Made by a program: the position numbers and the translations under genes. Source: Minwuiaceae bacterium (GTDB taxonomy: Bacteria; Pseudomonadota; Alphaproteobacteria; Minwuiales; Minwuiaceae). Taken from it: 64,000 nucleotides of DNA. The stretch spans positions 1 to 64,000 of the forward strand of contig JANQEE010000039.1 of assembly GCA_028278525.1 (NCBI GenBank), written 5' to 3'. The notes below the pieces were generated by a model, which was not told where the DNA came from, searched no databases, and worked only from the letters and a program-made list of their open reading frames with translations. The first letter of the stretch is position 1. Each line of letters opens with the position of its first letter. Shown piece by piece: positions 7,679 through 15,899 of this stretch.

Positions 7679-8503
7679 TCAGGCGCCTAGCGCTCGACGG
7701 GCTAGAATTTTCTCGACCAGATCGAGATCGGCCGGCTTGTCGACATCGATAGCCGCCTCGGCGACGGGGATCCGGACCGCGGCGACCGAAACGCCGAGAA
7801 TCCGCGACGCGCGGCGCATCGCTTCCTCCAAGGTCAGCCGTCGGAACAGGAACAGCAACAGAGAGCCGATGCCGAACGCGCCGATCAGCTTCCACGGACG
7901 TTTTCGGTTTTTCTCGACTCGCGACCAGAACCGCGCGACCTCCAGCGCTGCGGGCCCGGACATGGCGAACAGGTTGCAGCCGGAATACCGCTCGTCGCGA
8001 AACGTCAGGAAAGTCCGGCTGGCGTCCGGGTAGTCGCGCAGGATGACCGACGCAGGCGCCAGGCCGGCCGCCATCTCTGCGCCGCTGTTGGCCGCCGTTC
8101 GGCAGAAGCGGTCAACCAGATTCGGCGTCAGCAGCGGGTTGTCGGCGGTCGTGACCAGCAGCGGATAGGGCTCGTCCATCTCACCGGCCGAACGGATCAC
8201 GCTGAGGCTGGGAGTCGCATCGCTGGAGACGGTGCGCACCTCATCCGCATCCAACCATGCCGCAATCTCCGGCACCGACCGCAGAACGCCGGCATCGTCG
8301 ATGCAGACGGCAATCCGGCCGACACACTCGCTCGCCCGCAACGCCTCCAGCACACGCAGCAGCATCGGCTTGCCGGCGACATCCATCAGGCATTTGTGGA
8401 CGACGCCGAGGCTTATGGTCATCGGATCGTCCGGCCCGCGGCTGCCGGCCAGGACCAGGGCCGAATAGCGGCGCGGCGCGGCGGAACCGTCCGCCGACGC
8501 CAT
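7679..8503 (-). CDS. MobA-like NTP transferase (nucleotidyltransferase)
   Basis: The protein has 274 aa with a Rossmann-type NTP-transferase fold. The start YSALVLAGSRGPDDPMT...HKCLMDVAGKPMLLRVLEAL is a variant of the G-x-G-T-R...PK nucleotide loop. LLVTTADNPLL supplies the metal-binding Asp region. The start (ATG 8503) overlaps the stop of the bCerS-like gene by one base (TGATG), so the two are co-translated. Context places it in ceramide head-group synthesis, perhaps activating an alcohol phosphate as a CDP- or UDP-derivative. The substrate is not determinable from sequence. A short hydrophobic stretch (IGSLLLFLFRRL) near residue 200 could touch the membrane. Confidence 0.7.
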   Translation of the reverse strand: MASADGSAAPRRYSALVLAGSRGPDDPMTISLGVVHKCLMDVAGKPMLLRVLEALRASECVGRIAVCIDDAGVLRSVPEIAAWLDADEVRTVSSDATPSLSVIRSAGEMDEPYPLLVTTADNPLLTPNLVDRFCRTAANSGAEMAAGLAPASVILRDYPDASRTFLTFRDERYSGCNLFAMSGPAALEVARFWSRVEKNRKRPWKLIGAFGIGSLLLFLFRRLTLEEAMRRASRILGVSVAAVRIPVAEAAIDVDKPADLDLVEKILARRALGA

Positions 8504-9690
8504 CACAGGTCCTTCTCGTAAATCCGGTAGGTCTTGTAAGGCTGGGCGCCGGAGGCTTCGATAATCGTGCGGATTGCGTGATTGTCCTCCAGGATCCAGG
8601 ACAGTTCGGCCTGGGTAAAGCCCTTCGCCATGTGGTTCCGGTGCAGCCGGTCGATGACGCCGAACGCCAGGGCGACGCCCAGCGGCGTGCCGTGGAATCG
8701 CTTGCGGACGCCCATCAGCGGCAGGCGGGCGGAACGGATCTTGCCGCCCTTCAACCGGTACAGCAGCTTGGCCCATCCGAACGGCAGCAACGCGCCGTTC
8801 AGATCGGCGATCGCCTCGTTGATATTCGGCAGTCCGATGCCGAACGCCACAGGTTCGCTGTCGACTTCGGCGATGGCGACGAAATCTTCGTGGATCAGCG
8901 GCTTCAATTCCTTGGCCAGATGGGCGATTTCGTAGTCGGCCATCGGCACGAAGCCCCAGTTGTCGGACCAGGCGTCGTTGAACACGTCCAACACCGCCTC
9001 GACCTCCTGCTGGTATTGCGACCTGTTCAAACCGCGAACGACGACCGACGAATTCGTTCCCAATCGCTTGACGATCGCCGCGGCCGATTTCGGCAACGGG
9101 TTGCTGTCCATCGGAAAATCGTAGGCGATCAGGTCCTTCGCCTTGGCGTAGCCTTGCTGTTCCATCCGTGGCCCGTAGTAAGGCCGGGCATGGCCCATCA
9201 ACAGAGACGGCGGCCGGTCGAAGCCGTCGACCAGCAGGCCGAGCTCGTCGTTGATCGAGAAGCAGAACGGGCCGCGGATGCGGCGCATGCCCTGTTCCGC
9301 CAGCCAGCTTTCCGCCCGTCCCAGCAAAGCGGCGAAGACGGCCGGGTCGTCTTCCGCCTCGATAAAGCCGAAATGGCCGGTCGCGTCCCGGTAGCGCTTC
9401 AGCGAGGCGTGGTTGACCTGGGCGCTGATCCGTCCGACCGGCCGGCCGCCGCGCAGCGCCAGCCAGAGCCGGACGTCGGCGTGCCGATAGAAGGGGTTGG
9501 ATTTCCGGCCCAGATGCCCGCGCCGTTCGATAACCAGCGGCGGCACCCAATTGGGATCGCCGGCATAGATCCCCCAGGGCACCTTGATGAACCGGTCGAG
9601 GTCCGCCTTGCCGTCGACCTCGACGAGATCCAGATCGGCGGCGCCTGCGGTTACCGGCGCGGCGTCGAATGCCGGTTCAGGCTGAGCCAT
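8503..9690 (-). CDS. bcerS: GNAT-like N-acyltransferase, probable bacterial ceramide synthase
   Basis: The protein has 395 aa. It resembles the GNAT-fold proteins identified as bacterial ceramide synthase in Caulobacter; this family assignment is from memory and from context, not an alignment. It contains PWGIYAGDPNWVPPLVIERRGHL near the N terminus and YRHADVRLWLALRGGRPVGRISAQ (acetyl-CoA-fold strand pair). Near the C terminus is AELSWILEDNHAIRTIIEASGAQPYKTYRIY, a GNAT ending. The expected reaction is acylation of the sphingoid amine, using acyl-CoA or acyl-ACP. It overlaps both neighbours, consistent with one operon. The nearby SPT, ACP and CerR-like genes support the role. Confidence 0.75.
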   Translation of the reverse strand: MAQPEPAFDAAPVTAGAADLDLVEVDGKADLDRFIKVPWGIYAGDPNWVPPLVIERRGHLGRKSNPFYRHADVRLWLALRGGRPVGRISAQVNHASLKRYRDATGHFGFIEAEDDPAVFAALLGRAESWLAEQGMRRIRGPFCFSINDELGLLVDGFDRPPSLLMGHARPYYGPRMEQQGYAKAKDLIAYDFPMDSNPLPKSAAAIVKRLGTNSSVVVRGLNRSQYQQEVEAVLDVFNDAWSDNWGFVPMADYEIAHLAKELKPLIHEDFVAIAEVDSEPVAFGIGLPNINEAIADLNGALLPFGWAKLLYRLKGGKIRSARLPLMGVRKRFHGTPLGVALAFGVIDRLHRNHMAKGFTQAELSWILEDNHAIRTIIEASGAQPYKTYRIYEKDL

Positions 9691-10558
9691 GGCTTTGGCG
9701 GAGACCCTGGCCGGTCCGCGGCGACGCCGTCGGCTCCGGTTCGTCGGTCAGCGCGGCGACCCAGGGATACCGCTCGCACTCGTCGCCCATATAACCGAGG
9801 TTCCGGACGGTGGCGCTCAGCGGCACGTCGCTCGGCTTGTGGTAATAGCTGCCGAGGATCTTGTCCCACAGATAGTTGGTAATGCCGTAATTGCCCTGTT
9901 CGTTATGGAAATGGTGGGCGAGATGCAGCCGCTTGATCCGGATCAGGAACTTCAGCTTCGGTTTGAACGCCAGATGCTGGACGCAGTGGCAGAACTCGTA
10001 GAAGCAGGTGGTGACCAAGGCCGCCGACACCGCGGCCGCGGCCCCCGCCATTCCGGCGATCAGCCAGCCGATCGGGAACGTCACGATCAGGATCGTCGGC
10101 AGCGTCGTGTGCAGCCCGCCGAACAGCACGGAAAGATCGTTCGGGTTGCGGTGGTGGTCGTAGTGGATGCGTTTCCAAAGCGCCGCGGTGAACGGCATCT
10201 TGTAGAGCCACCGGCCGTGCAGCACGAACCGGTGCAGCAGGTACCAGATCAGCGGATAGACCAGAAACGCCGCGGCGGCCGCCGCCAGCACCGGCAGGAC
10301 CTCGATCGTCGTGCGCACGGCCACGACGGCGCCGGCAACCGCCAGCAGCGCGTAGACCTGGATCGCCGGATAGGTCACATAGGCGCGAATCAAATCCCGC
10401 AGCGTCATGCGGTCCAAGAGATACTTCTGCGCGCGCCAGCGCTTATAGCCGATTACCAAGCTGCCCTCCGAAACCCTACGAAACGTGCCGCCCGCCGCCT
10501 GACGCCCTTCAACTAGACCGTCGGCGTAACGCGTCAAGAATGCGGTGGAGGCGGACAA
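9677..10558 (-). CDS. fatty acid hydroxylase / sterol desaturase family membrane enzyme
   Basis: The protein has 293 aa with about four membrane segments and the full di-iron histidine set: HRFVLHG, HYDHH, HCVQH and HLAHHFH. This makes it an integral-membrane hydroxylase or desaturase. In a ceramide operon it is most likely a ceramide or fatty-acyl hydroxylase (Scs7-like). The annotated start at 10558 is a TTG. A later ATG (MTLRDLIRAY, about residue 51) is an alternative, but the upstream region codes plausibly. It overlaps the next gene by 14 bases. Confidence 0.82.
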   Translation of the reverse strand: MSASTAFLTRYADGLVEGRQAAGGTFRRVSEGSLVIGYKRWRAQKYLLDRMTLRDLIRAYVTYPAIQVYALLAVAGAVVAVRTTIEVLPVLAAAAAAFLVYPLIWYLLHRFVLHGRWLYKMPFTAALWKRIHYDHHRNPNDLSVLFGGLHTTLPTILIVTFPIGWLIAGMAGAAAAVSAALVTTCFYEFCHCVQHLAFKPKLKFLIRIKRLHLAHHFHNEQGNYGITNYLWDKILGSYYHKPSDVPLSATVRNLGYMGDECERYPWVAALTDEPEPTASPRTGQGLRQSHGSA

Positions 10559-10779
10559 TCGCGCGCAACCGAAACCGGCGCGCGTCCCCCAAGAATCCGC
10601 TATTCAAAGCCGAGAAGAGACCTACCACATATCGGGGAGAAAGGTAAAAAAAACTGCAATAATCAGGCCCTGTTCGGCCCGGTTTTCTGTGGCATTACGG
10701 CCAAATTTCCCGCAAAAACCCCGGGTTGGCCGCAATCCCGATTCGAACGCTTTATCAACAACCCTCAATCGCTCCATCG
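10559..10779. promoter_or_regulatory. divergent promoter region between the hydroxylase and lipid kinase operons
   Basis: This 221-bp gap separates two divergent ceramide-island operons. It is locally A-rich (AGGTAAAAAAAACTGCAATA near 10640-10660), unlike the surrounding DNA, as expected for promoters. I found no TGTAAC repeat here. Confidence 0.4.
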
Positions 10780-11742
10780 ATGCTCAAGATCGGCCTGATC
10801 AGCAACATGCGAAGCCAGCGCAACCGCGCCGGGCTGGACGACCTGCGCAACCTGATCGCCAAGGACGGCAATGCCGTGCATGCGGAGCTGGATGGCATCG
10901 AGGGGTTGAGCGCGGCGCTGGCCGAATTCGCGGCCAGGGAAGTCGGCATCATCGCGGTCAACGGCGGCGACGGTTCGGTGCAGGCCGCGCTGACCGCCCT
11001 GTTCCGCGACCGGCCGTTCGACGAACGGACGCCGGCGCTGACGATCCTGCCGGGCGGCATGACCAACACCATCGCCAACGACATCGGCCACGCCAACGAC
11101 CGGGCGAAGGCCCTGGCGCGCGTGCTCGCGGCCTGCGGCAACGGCCACATGCCGGAGACGACGGAACGCAACGTGATCCGCGTCGACTACCGGGCCGACG
11201 GCGGGCCCGAGTTCGGCATGCTGTTCGGCACCGCCGCGATCCCCCGGGCGATCGAAGTCTGCCACCGGGCGATCCATCCCATGAAGCTTCAGTCTTCGGC
11301 GGCGGTCGGCGCGACCCTGGCCATGATGATGATCCGCACCCTGTTGAAAGGCGGCAACGACGATACCGTGCTCCACGGCGACGACATGACGGTCAGCATC
11401 GACGGCGACGCGCCCAAGCCGGGCAGCCGCCTGATCGCGCTGGCCACCACCCTGAACCGTATCATGCTGCGCTCCCGCCCCTATTGGGGCACGGAATCCG
11501 GCCCCCTGCGCTACACGGAAATCGCCTATCCGGCGCGCAAACTGATGCGGGCGGTCTATCCGGCCCTGTACGGCGGGCGCGACCGGCGGTTTCCCACGGA
11601 CGACTATGTCAGCCACAATGCCGACACGGTCACGATGGAAATGGCCTGCCGGTTCATGATCGACGGCGAGATGTTCGACCCCACCCCCGGTATTCCGGTG
11701 ACCCTGACCGGCGGCCAGACAATGCGTTTCCTGCCATGCTGA
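10780..11742 (+). CDS. diacylglycerol kinase-family lipid kinase, probable ceramide kinase
   Basis: The protein has 320 aa from the ATG at 10780. It has the DAGK catalytic core: ISNMRSQRNR (phosphate loop region), VNGGDGSVQAAL (the GGDG nucleotide motif) and LPGGMTNTIANDIG (the conserved PGGTxN-like element with Met for Thr). Related YegS/LCB5-type enzymes phosphorylate lipid hydroxyls. In a sphingolipid locus the substrate is probably ceramide, as for CpgB of Caulobacter (established for that organism; homology here is inferred). It overlaps the downstream Tam41-like gene by 7 bases, so the two products probably act consecutively. Confidence 0.8.
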   Translation: MLKIGLISNMRSQRNRAGLDDLRNLIAKDGNAVHAELDGIEGLSAALAEFAAREVGIIAVNGGDGSVQAALTALFRDRPFDERTPALTILPGGMTNTIANDIGHANDRAKALARVLAACGNGHMPETTERNVIRVDYRADGGPEFGMLFGTAAIPRAIEVCHRAIHPMKLQSSAAVGATLAMMMIRTLLKGGNDDTVLHGDDMTVSIDGDAPKPGSRLIALATTLNRIMLRSRPYWGTESGPLRYTEIAYPARKLMRAVYPALYGGRDRRFPTDDYVSHNADTVTMEMACRFMIDGEMFDPTPGIPVTLTGGQTMRFLPC

Positions 11743-12689
11743 ACGAAGCATTGACGCCGATCGCCGACCGCATCGGGCGGGAGCTGTCCCAGCCGGTGGC
11801 GGACCCGGTCCGCGCCGCGGCCGACGAGCTTTGCCGCCGGCACGGCGACGCCATCGCCGCCATCCTGTTCTACGGTTCCTGCCTGCGCGACAAGGAAGAC
11901 CGCGACCGGGTGCTGGACTTCTACGTGATCGTCGACCGTTACCGCGACTACCACGGCCGCCTGCATTGGGCGGTTCTGAACAAGCTGCTGCCGCCCAACG
12001 TCTACTATCTGGCGATGGCGTACGAGAACCGGACGATACGGGCCAAATACGCGGTGATTTCGGTCGACCATTTGCGCCATGCGACGTCGCGCCGGGCCCT
12101 GATGCCCACCCTGTGGGCCCGATTCAGCCAGCCCTGCGCCCTGATCTACCGGCGAGACGAAAGCAGCGCCGACAAGGTGCGGAGCGCCTTGCTTGCCGCG
12201 ATCGAAACCACCGCCGGCGCCGCCCTGCCGCTGATGCCGGAACGTTTCAGCCCACGCGACCTGTGGCGTCGGGTGTTCCAGGAAAGCTATCGCACCGAAT
12301 TCCGAGCGGAACGCGCCAACCGGCCGGACCAGTTGATCGACCCCTACGCCGACCGCTACGACATGCTGACGGAAACCCTGCTGGCCGCCGGCCGGCTTGC
12401 CGGCAGCACAGCCATCGATGGCGGCCTGATCGGCCGACAGCCGAACGGGTTGCAGCGGGTCGCCACGCGGGCCATCTGGTGGCTGAGACGCCTGACCGGC
12501 AAGATCCTGCACCCGCTGCGCCTGATTAAATCCGCCTTCACCTTCCAGGGCGGGCTGGACTACGTGCTCTGGAAGATCGAGAAACATTCCGGCATCAAGA
12601 CCGAACCAACCGACTGGCAACGGCGCCATCCGGTTATGGCCGCGCCGCTGCTGGCCTGGCGGCTCAGGCGCCAGGGCGCGTTTCGTTAA
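11736..12689 (+). CDS. Tam41/Mmp37-like phosphatidate cytidylyltransferase homologue
   Basis: The protein has 317 aa. Motif order matches mitochondrial Tam41: AAILFYGSCLRD (nucleotidyltransferase GS), LDFYVIVDRYRDYH (catalytic acidic strand), NVYYLAMAYENRTIRAKYAVIS, then RSALLAAIETTAGAALPLMPE..FSPRDL and SYRTEFR. These parallel Tam41 segments YGSGV, LDF, KYGVIS, RSAL, LMLPESFSEEDL and SYSGDFR as I recall them. Tam41 makes CDP-diacylglycerol from phosphatidate and CTP. Overlap with a lipid kinase inside a ceramide island suggests the substrate is ceramide phosphate, giving CDP-ceramide; this is inference. No transmembrane segment is obvious. Confidence 0.72.
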   Translation: MLNEALTPIADRIGRELSQPVADPVRAAADELCRRHGDAIAAILFYGSCLRDKEDRDRVLDFYVIVDRYRDYHGRLHWAVLNKLLPPNVYYLAMAYENRTIRAKYAVISVDHLRHATSRRALMPTLWARFSQPCALIYRRDESSADKVRSALLAAIETTAGAALPLMPERFSPRDLWRRVFQESYRTEFRAERANRPDQLIDPYADRYDMLTETLLAAGRLAGSTAIDGGLIGRQPNGLQRVATRAIWWLRRLTGKILHPLRLIKSAFTFQGGLDYVLWKIEKHSGIKTEPTDWQRRHPVMAAPLLAWRLRRQGAFR

Positions 12690-12696
12690 GGCTCCG

Positions 12697-12800
12697 TGGT
12701 CTTAGGCCAGGCCGGCCCACTCCCCCGTCCCAACCACCCACGCGAGGGTACCCTATGGGTGGTTGGGAAGGGGGAGTGGGCCGGCCTGGCCCCAACAGAG
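12697..12800. repeat. large palindromic repeat (36-bp arms) between convergent genes
   Basis: Left arm 12705-12740 and right arm 12756-12791 pair with one mismatch. The loop contains AGGGTACCCT. Flanks GGTCTTAGGCCAG and CCAACAGAGGAATC recur at 4940 and at window start. It lies between the ends of the Tam41-like and SPT1 genes and could act as a bidirectional terminator. Confidence 0.85.
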
Positions 12801-12810
12801 GAATCGTTCG

Positions 12811-14007
12811 CTAAGAACGATTATGGCCGATCAAGGCCACCTCCTGCATCGCGGTTTCGAAGGCGCCGCAGAGCCGGGCGATCTCAGCCTCGCTGTGCGC
12901 GGCGGAAACGCTGCAGCGCAGCAGCGGCACATTATGCGCCGGCGGCAACGCCAGATTGACGTAGACCCCGTTCGCGAACAGCCGGTTCCAGAACAGCACC
13001 GCCAGTTCCGCGCTAGGCATCAGGACCGAGACGATCGGGCTCGGGCCGGCGCCGAGTTCAAGCCCCAGTCCTTTTAACCCTTCGTGCAGAGCATGGGCGT
13101 TGCGCCACAATGTGTCCTTCAATTCGGGCCGCGCCTCGATCTGATCCACGGCGGCAAGCACCGACGCGACACTGGATGGCGCCGACGACGCGGTGAACAT
13201 GTACGGCCGGCTGGCGAACTTCAGGTACTTGAATTCGGCGTGATCGGAGGCGCAGAACCCACCGACCGAACCGAGGCTCTTGCTGAACGTGCCGACCACG
13301 AAATCTACATCGTCACTCACGCCGTCCCGCTCGGCGACGCCGCGTCCGCGCTCGCCGAACACGCCGAGGGAATGAGCTTCGTCGACCAACAGGTAGGCGC
13401 CATGCTTGCGCTTGACGGCGACAAGTTCGGCCATCGGCGCCGTGTCGCCCAACATGCTGTACAGGCCCTCGATGCATATCAGTTTGTTGACGCCGGGATC
13501 GAGCAGCGACAGCCGGCGGTCCAGATCCGCCGCCGAATTGTGGCGAAAGCGAATGACCGTAGCGCCGGACAGCTTGCAGGCGTCGTAGATGCTGGCATGA
13601 CAATCCGCATCCAGCAGGATCGTGTCGTCCGGCCCGGCCAGGCCGGCGATTGACCCCAGGTTGGCCTGATAGCCGGTCGGGAAAATCATCACATGCCTGC
13701 GGCCCAGAAACGCGGCCAACCGCGCTTCCAGTTCCTTATGGCCGGCATAGGTACCGTTGGCGATGCGCGATCCGGTGGTGCCGGTTCCCAGGCGTTCGAT
13801 GGTCGTCGTCGCCGCCTTGATGCAGGTTTCGTCGAAGGTCAGGCCAAGATAATTGTGGGTGCCGGCGAGCAGGATGGGCCGGCCGTCCGCCGTGGCTTCC
13901 GTCGGCGAAGTCACATCATCGAACTGAACGCTGAGCGGGTCGCGCCCGATTGCCTCGATGCCTGCGTGACGGTCCGATACGCGGGCAAACTTGTCGAACA
14001 GGCTCAT
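12811..14007 (-). CDS. serine palmitoyltransferase paralogue 1 (alpha-oxoamine synthase)
   Basis: The PLP enzyme has 398 aa and condenses an amino acid, normally L-serine, with an acyl thioester to a 3-keto sphingoid base. PLP Lys243 is in GTFSKSLGS, Asp209 in LLVDEAHS, and His137 in DADCHAS stacks on PLP. The start at 14007 (CGGAG upstream) aligns with the paralogue at 15522; the first 243 residues align without gaps. It is a separate transcription unit, with its own promoter region carrying a TGTAAC direct repeat about 100 bp upstream. Different acyl or amino-acid preference from SPT2 is possible. Confidence 0.85.
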   Translation of the reverse strand: MSLFDKFARVSDRHAGIEAIGRDPLSVQFDDVTSPTEATADGRPILLAGTHNYLGLTFDETCIKAATTTIERLGTGTTGSRIANGTYAGHKELEARLAAFLGRRHVMIFPTGYQANLGSIAGLAGPDDTILLDADCHASIYDACKLSGATVIRFRHNSAADLDRRLSLLDPGVNKLICIEGLYSMLGDTAPMAELVAVKRKHGAYLLVDEAHSLGVFGERGRGVAERDGVSDDVDFVVGTFSKSLGSVGGFCASDHAEFKYLKFASRPYMFTASSAPSSVASVLAAVDQIEARPELKDTLWRNAHALHEGLKGLGLELGAGPSPIVSVLMPSAELAVLFWNRLFANGVYVNLALPPAHNVPLLRCSVSAAHSEAEIARLCGAFETAMQEVALIGHNRS

Positions 14008-14109
14008 GATGCACTCCGGGGCGAGGAAATTTTCTACGTAGCCCGTACGGATTCGTTTCAGGCTACGCTTAGTGTCCTCGGCGCGGCGCAAAAGCGTCAA
14101 CAAACATCC

Positions 14110-14125
14110 TGTAACAGTGTGTAAC
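14110..14125. promoter_or_regulatory. TGTAAC-N4-TGTAAC direct repeat upstream of SPT1
   Basis: TGTAACAGTGTGTAAC has a 10-bp repeat period, the geometry used by OmpR/PhoB-family regulators. Thirteen bases are identical to the minus strand of the operator at 3010. It lies 103 bp upstream of the SPT1 start codon. Confidence 0.6.
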
Positions 14126-14168
14126 GGCCACTCGCAACCGATGTCGGGTGTCACTCAGGCCCACACGT

Positions 14169-14239
14169 CGTCATTCCGGCGAAGGCCGGAATCCATACAA
14201 CGGTCGGTTCTGGACCCCGGCCTTCGCCAGGGTGACGAT
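14169..14239. repeat. interspersed palindrome (CGTCATTCCGGCGAAGGCC type)
   Basis: The arms CGTCATTCCGGCGAAGGCCG and CGGCCTTCGCCAGGGTGACG surround a short centre. This is a repeat type widespread in intergenic DNA of alphaproteobacteria. Confidence 0.7.
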
Positions 14240-14301
14240 GCCTGGGCGGTCGTCAGGCGACGCGACACTTCACCCGACAGACGGCGGTAGCCCTCGCCCC
14301 C

Positions 14302-15522
14302 TCAGCCGCGGCCGCCGGCCGCCGCCTTCCGGTCCTCGATCAGGCCAACATCGCGGGCGACGAATTCGAACGCCGCGCGCAGCTGTTCGATCTGTTCCAG
14401 CGTGTGCGCCGCCGAGACGCTGCAGCGCAGCAGCGACAGGCTGTTCGGCGTGCCCGGCGGAATCGCCAGGTTGACGTAGACGCCGGCTTCCAGCAGCCGG
14501 TTCCAGAACAGAACCGCCATTTCCGTGCTCGGCATCTTGACCGCGACGATCGGGCTCGCCGGGGCGCCAAGCTCGAAGCCCAGCCCGGACAGGCCGTCGT
14601 GCAACGCATGCGAATTGCGCCACAGCGTCTTCATCAGTTCCGGCCGCCGTTCGATCTGGTCGACCGCCGCCAATACCGACGCCACGTTGGATGGGGCCGG
14701 AGACGCGGTGAACATGTACGGCCGGCTGGCAAACTTCAGATATTTGAATTCCGGATGATTGGAAGCGCAGAAGCCGCCGATCGACCCGAGGCTTTTGCTG
14801 AAGGTGCCGACAATGAAATCGACGTCGTCGCAGATGCCGTCCTGTTCGGCAACGCCGCGTCCACGCTCGCCGAACACGCCGACGGAATGCGCCTCGTCGA
14901 CCAGCAGGTAGGCGCCGTGCTTGCGCTTGACCGCGGCGAAGGCGGCCAGAGGCGCGGTATCGCCGAGCATGCTGTACAGGCCTTCGACACAGATCAGACG
15001 GTTCGAATTCGGGTCCAGCCGCGACAGGCGCCGGTCCAGATCCTCGGCCGAGTTGTGGCGGAAGCGGATCACGGTGGCGCCGGACAGCTTGCAGGCATCG
15101 TAGATGCTGGCATGGCAATCCGCGTCGATCAGGATGAAATCCTCCGCGCCGGCCAAGCCCGCGATGGTGCCGAGGTTCGCCTGATAGCCGGTCGGGAAGA
15201 CCATGGCCGCTTCGTAGCCGAGGAACGACGCGAGCTTCGCTTCCAGCGCTTTATGTCCGGCGTAGGTGCCGTTGGCGATGCGCGAACCGGTGGTGCCGGT
15301 GCCCTGCTCTTCGATCGCTTTCGCGGCGGCGCTGATACATTCCGCGTCGAACGTCAAACCGAGGTAGTTATTGGTCCCCGCGAGCAGAATGTCGCGATCG
15401 CCGACGACAGCCATGGTCGCCGAGCGGATCTCGTCGATCTGCACACCCAACGGATCTTTCCCGAACTCCATGATGTCGGCATAACGTTCCGAAATCCTGG
15501 TAAACTTGTCGAAGATGCTCAT
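14302..15522 (-). CDS. spt: serine palmitoyltransferase paralogue 2 (alpha-oxoamine synthase)
   Basis: The PLP enzyme has 406 aa. PLP Lys243 (TFSKSLGS), Asp209 (DEAHS) and His137 (DADCHAS) are all present, as is the dimer/substrate loop TGSRIANGTYAGHK. Its start lies 2 bases after the stop of a dedicated ACP gene, and in sphingolipid producers the pairing of SPT with its own ACP is typical. It is therefore the best candidate for the canonical sphingolipid SPT that uses acyl-ACP. The C-terminal tail is Gly/Ala-rich and longer than in SPT1. Confidence 0.88.
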   Translation of the reverse strand: MSIFDKFTRISERYADIMEFGKDPLGVQIDEIRSATMAVVGDRDILLAGTNNYLGLTFDAECISAAAKAIEEQGTGTTGSRIANGTYAGHKALEAKLASFLGYEAAMVFPTGYQANLGTIAGLAGAEDFILIDADCHASIYDACKLSGATVIRFRHNSAEDLDRRLSRLDPNSNRLICVEGLYSMLGDTAPLAAFAAVKRKHGAYLLVDEAHSVGVFGERGRGVAEQDGICDDVDFIVGTFSKSLGSIGGFCASNHPEFKYLKFASRPYMFTASPAPSNVASVLAAVDQIERRPELMKTLWRNSHALHDGLSGLGFELGAPASPIVAVKMPSTEMAVLFWNRLLEAGVYVNLAIPPGTPNSLSLLRCSVSAAHTLEQIEQLRAAFEFVARDVGLIEDRKAAAGGRG

Positions 15523-15524
15523 TG

Positions 15525-15782
15525 TTATTGTGTACCCGTCTGTTGGTGTATGGCGTTGACCAAATCGCCGACCGTCTTGATCTCGGCGATGAGGTTCATG
15601 GGAAAGCTGATCCCATATTCCTCCTCGACCTCCATGATCAGATCCAGGACGGCCAACGAGTCGATCTCAAGATCGGTCGTAATGTTGGTGTCGAGAGACA
15701 ATTCCAGATTCCGGACGTTGAACGGCTCCAACAACTTGCACGTCTTCCGGAATACCAGTTCGTCCACGTCACCCATCTTCAC
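15525..15782 (-). CDS. dedicated acyl carrier protein
   Basis: The acidic four-helix carrier protein has 85 aa. The phosphopantetheine site is Ser42 in LEIDSLAVLDLIMEVEEEYG, a DSL motif. A GGAGCGAGGG region precedes the ATG. It is first in a bicistron with SPT2, like the ACP-SPT pairs of sphingolipid-producing bacteria, and should carry the acyl chain for the SPT step after loading by the acyl-AMP ligase at 16845. It is distinct from housekeeping AcpP by sequence and context. Confidence 0.88.
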   Translation of the reverse strand: MKMGDVDELVFRKTCKLLEPFNVRNLELSLDTNITTDLEIDSLAVLDLIMEVEEEYGISFPMNLIAEIKTVGDLVNAIHQQTGTQ

Positions 15783-15899
15783 CCTCGCTCCAAGGCAACG
15801 GACCCAGAAACGCGAATCAGTGTCGTGGCCAAAATAATGTAGGATTTTAATAACATACGCAAAGTTCTTTATATCCCGTTAAAGCAAAGCCGAATAACG

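Larger units (their letters stand above)
14008..14301. promoter_or_regulatory. promoter region of SPT1 with an interspersed repeat
   Basis: This 294-bp gap holds the TGTAAC direct repeat (14110-14125) and, further upstream, a palindromic repeat (14169-14239). No gene is seen. Confidence 0.5.
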
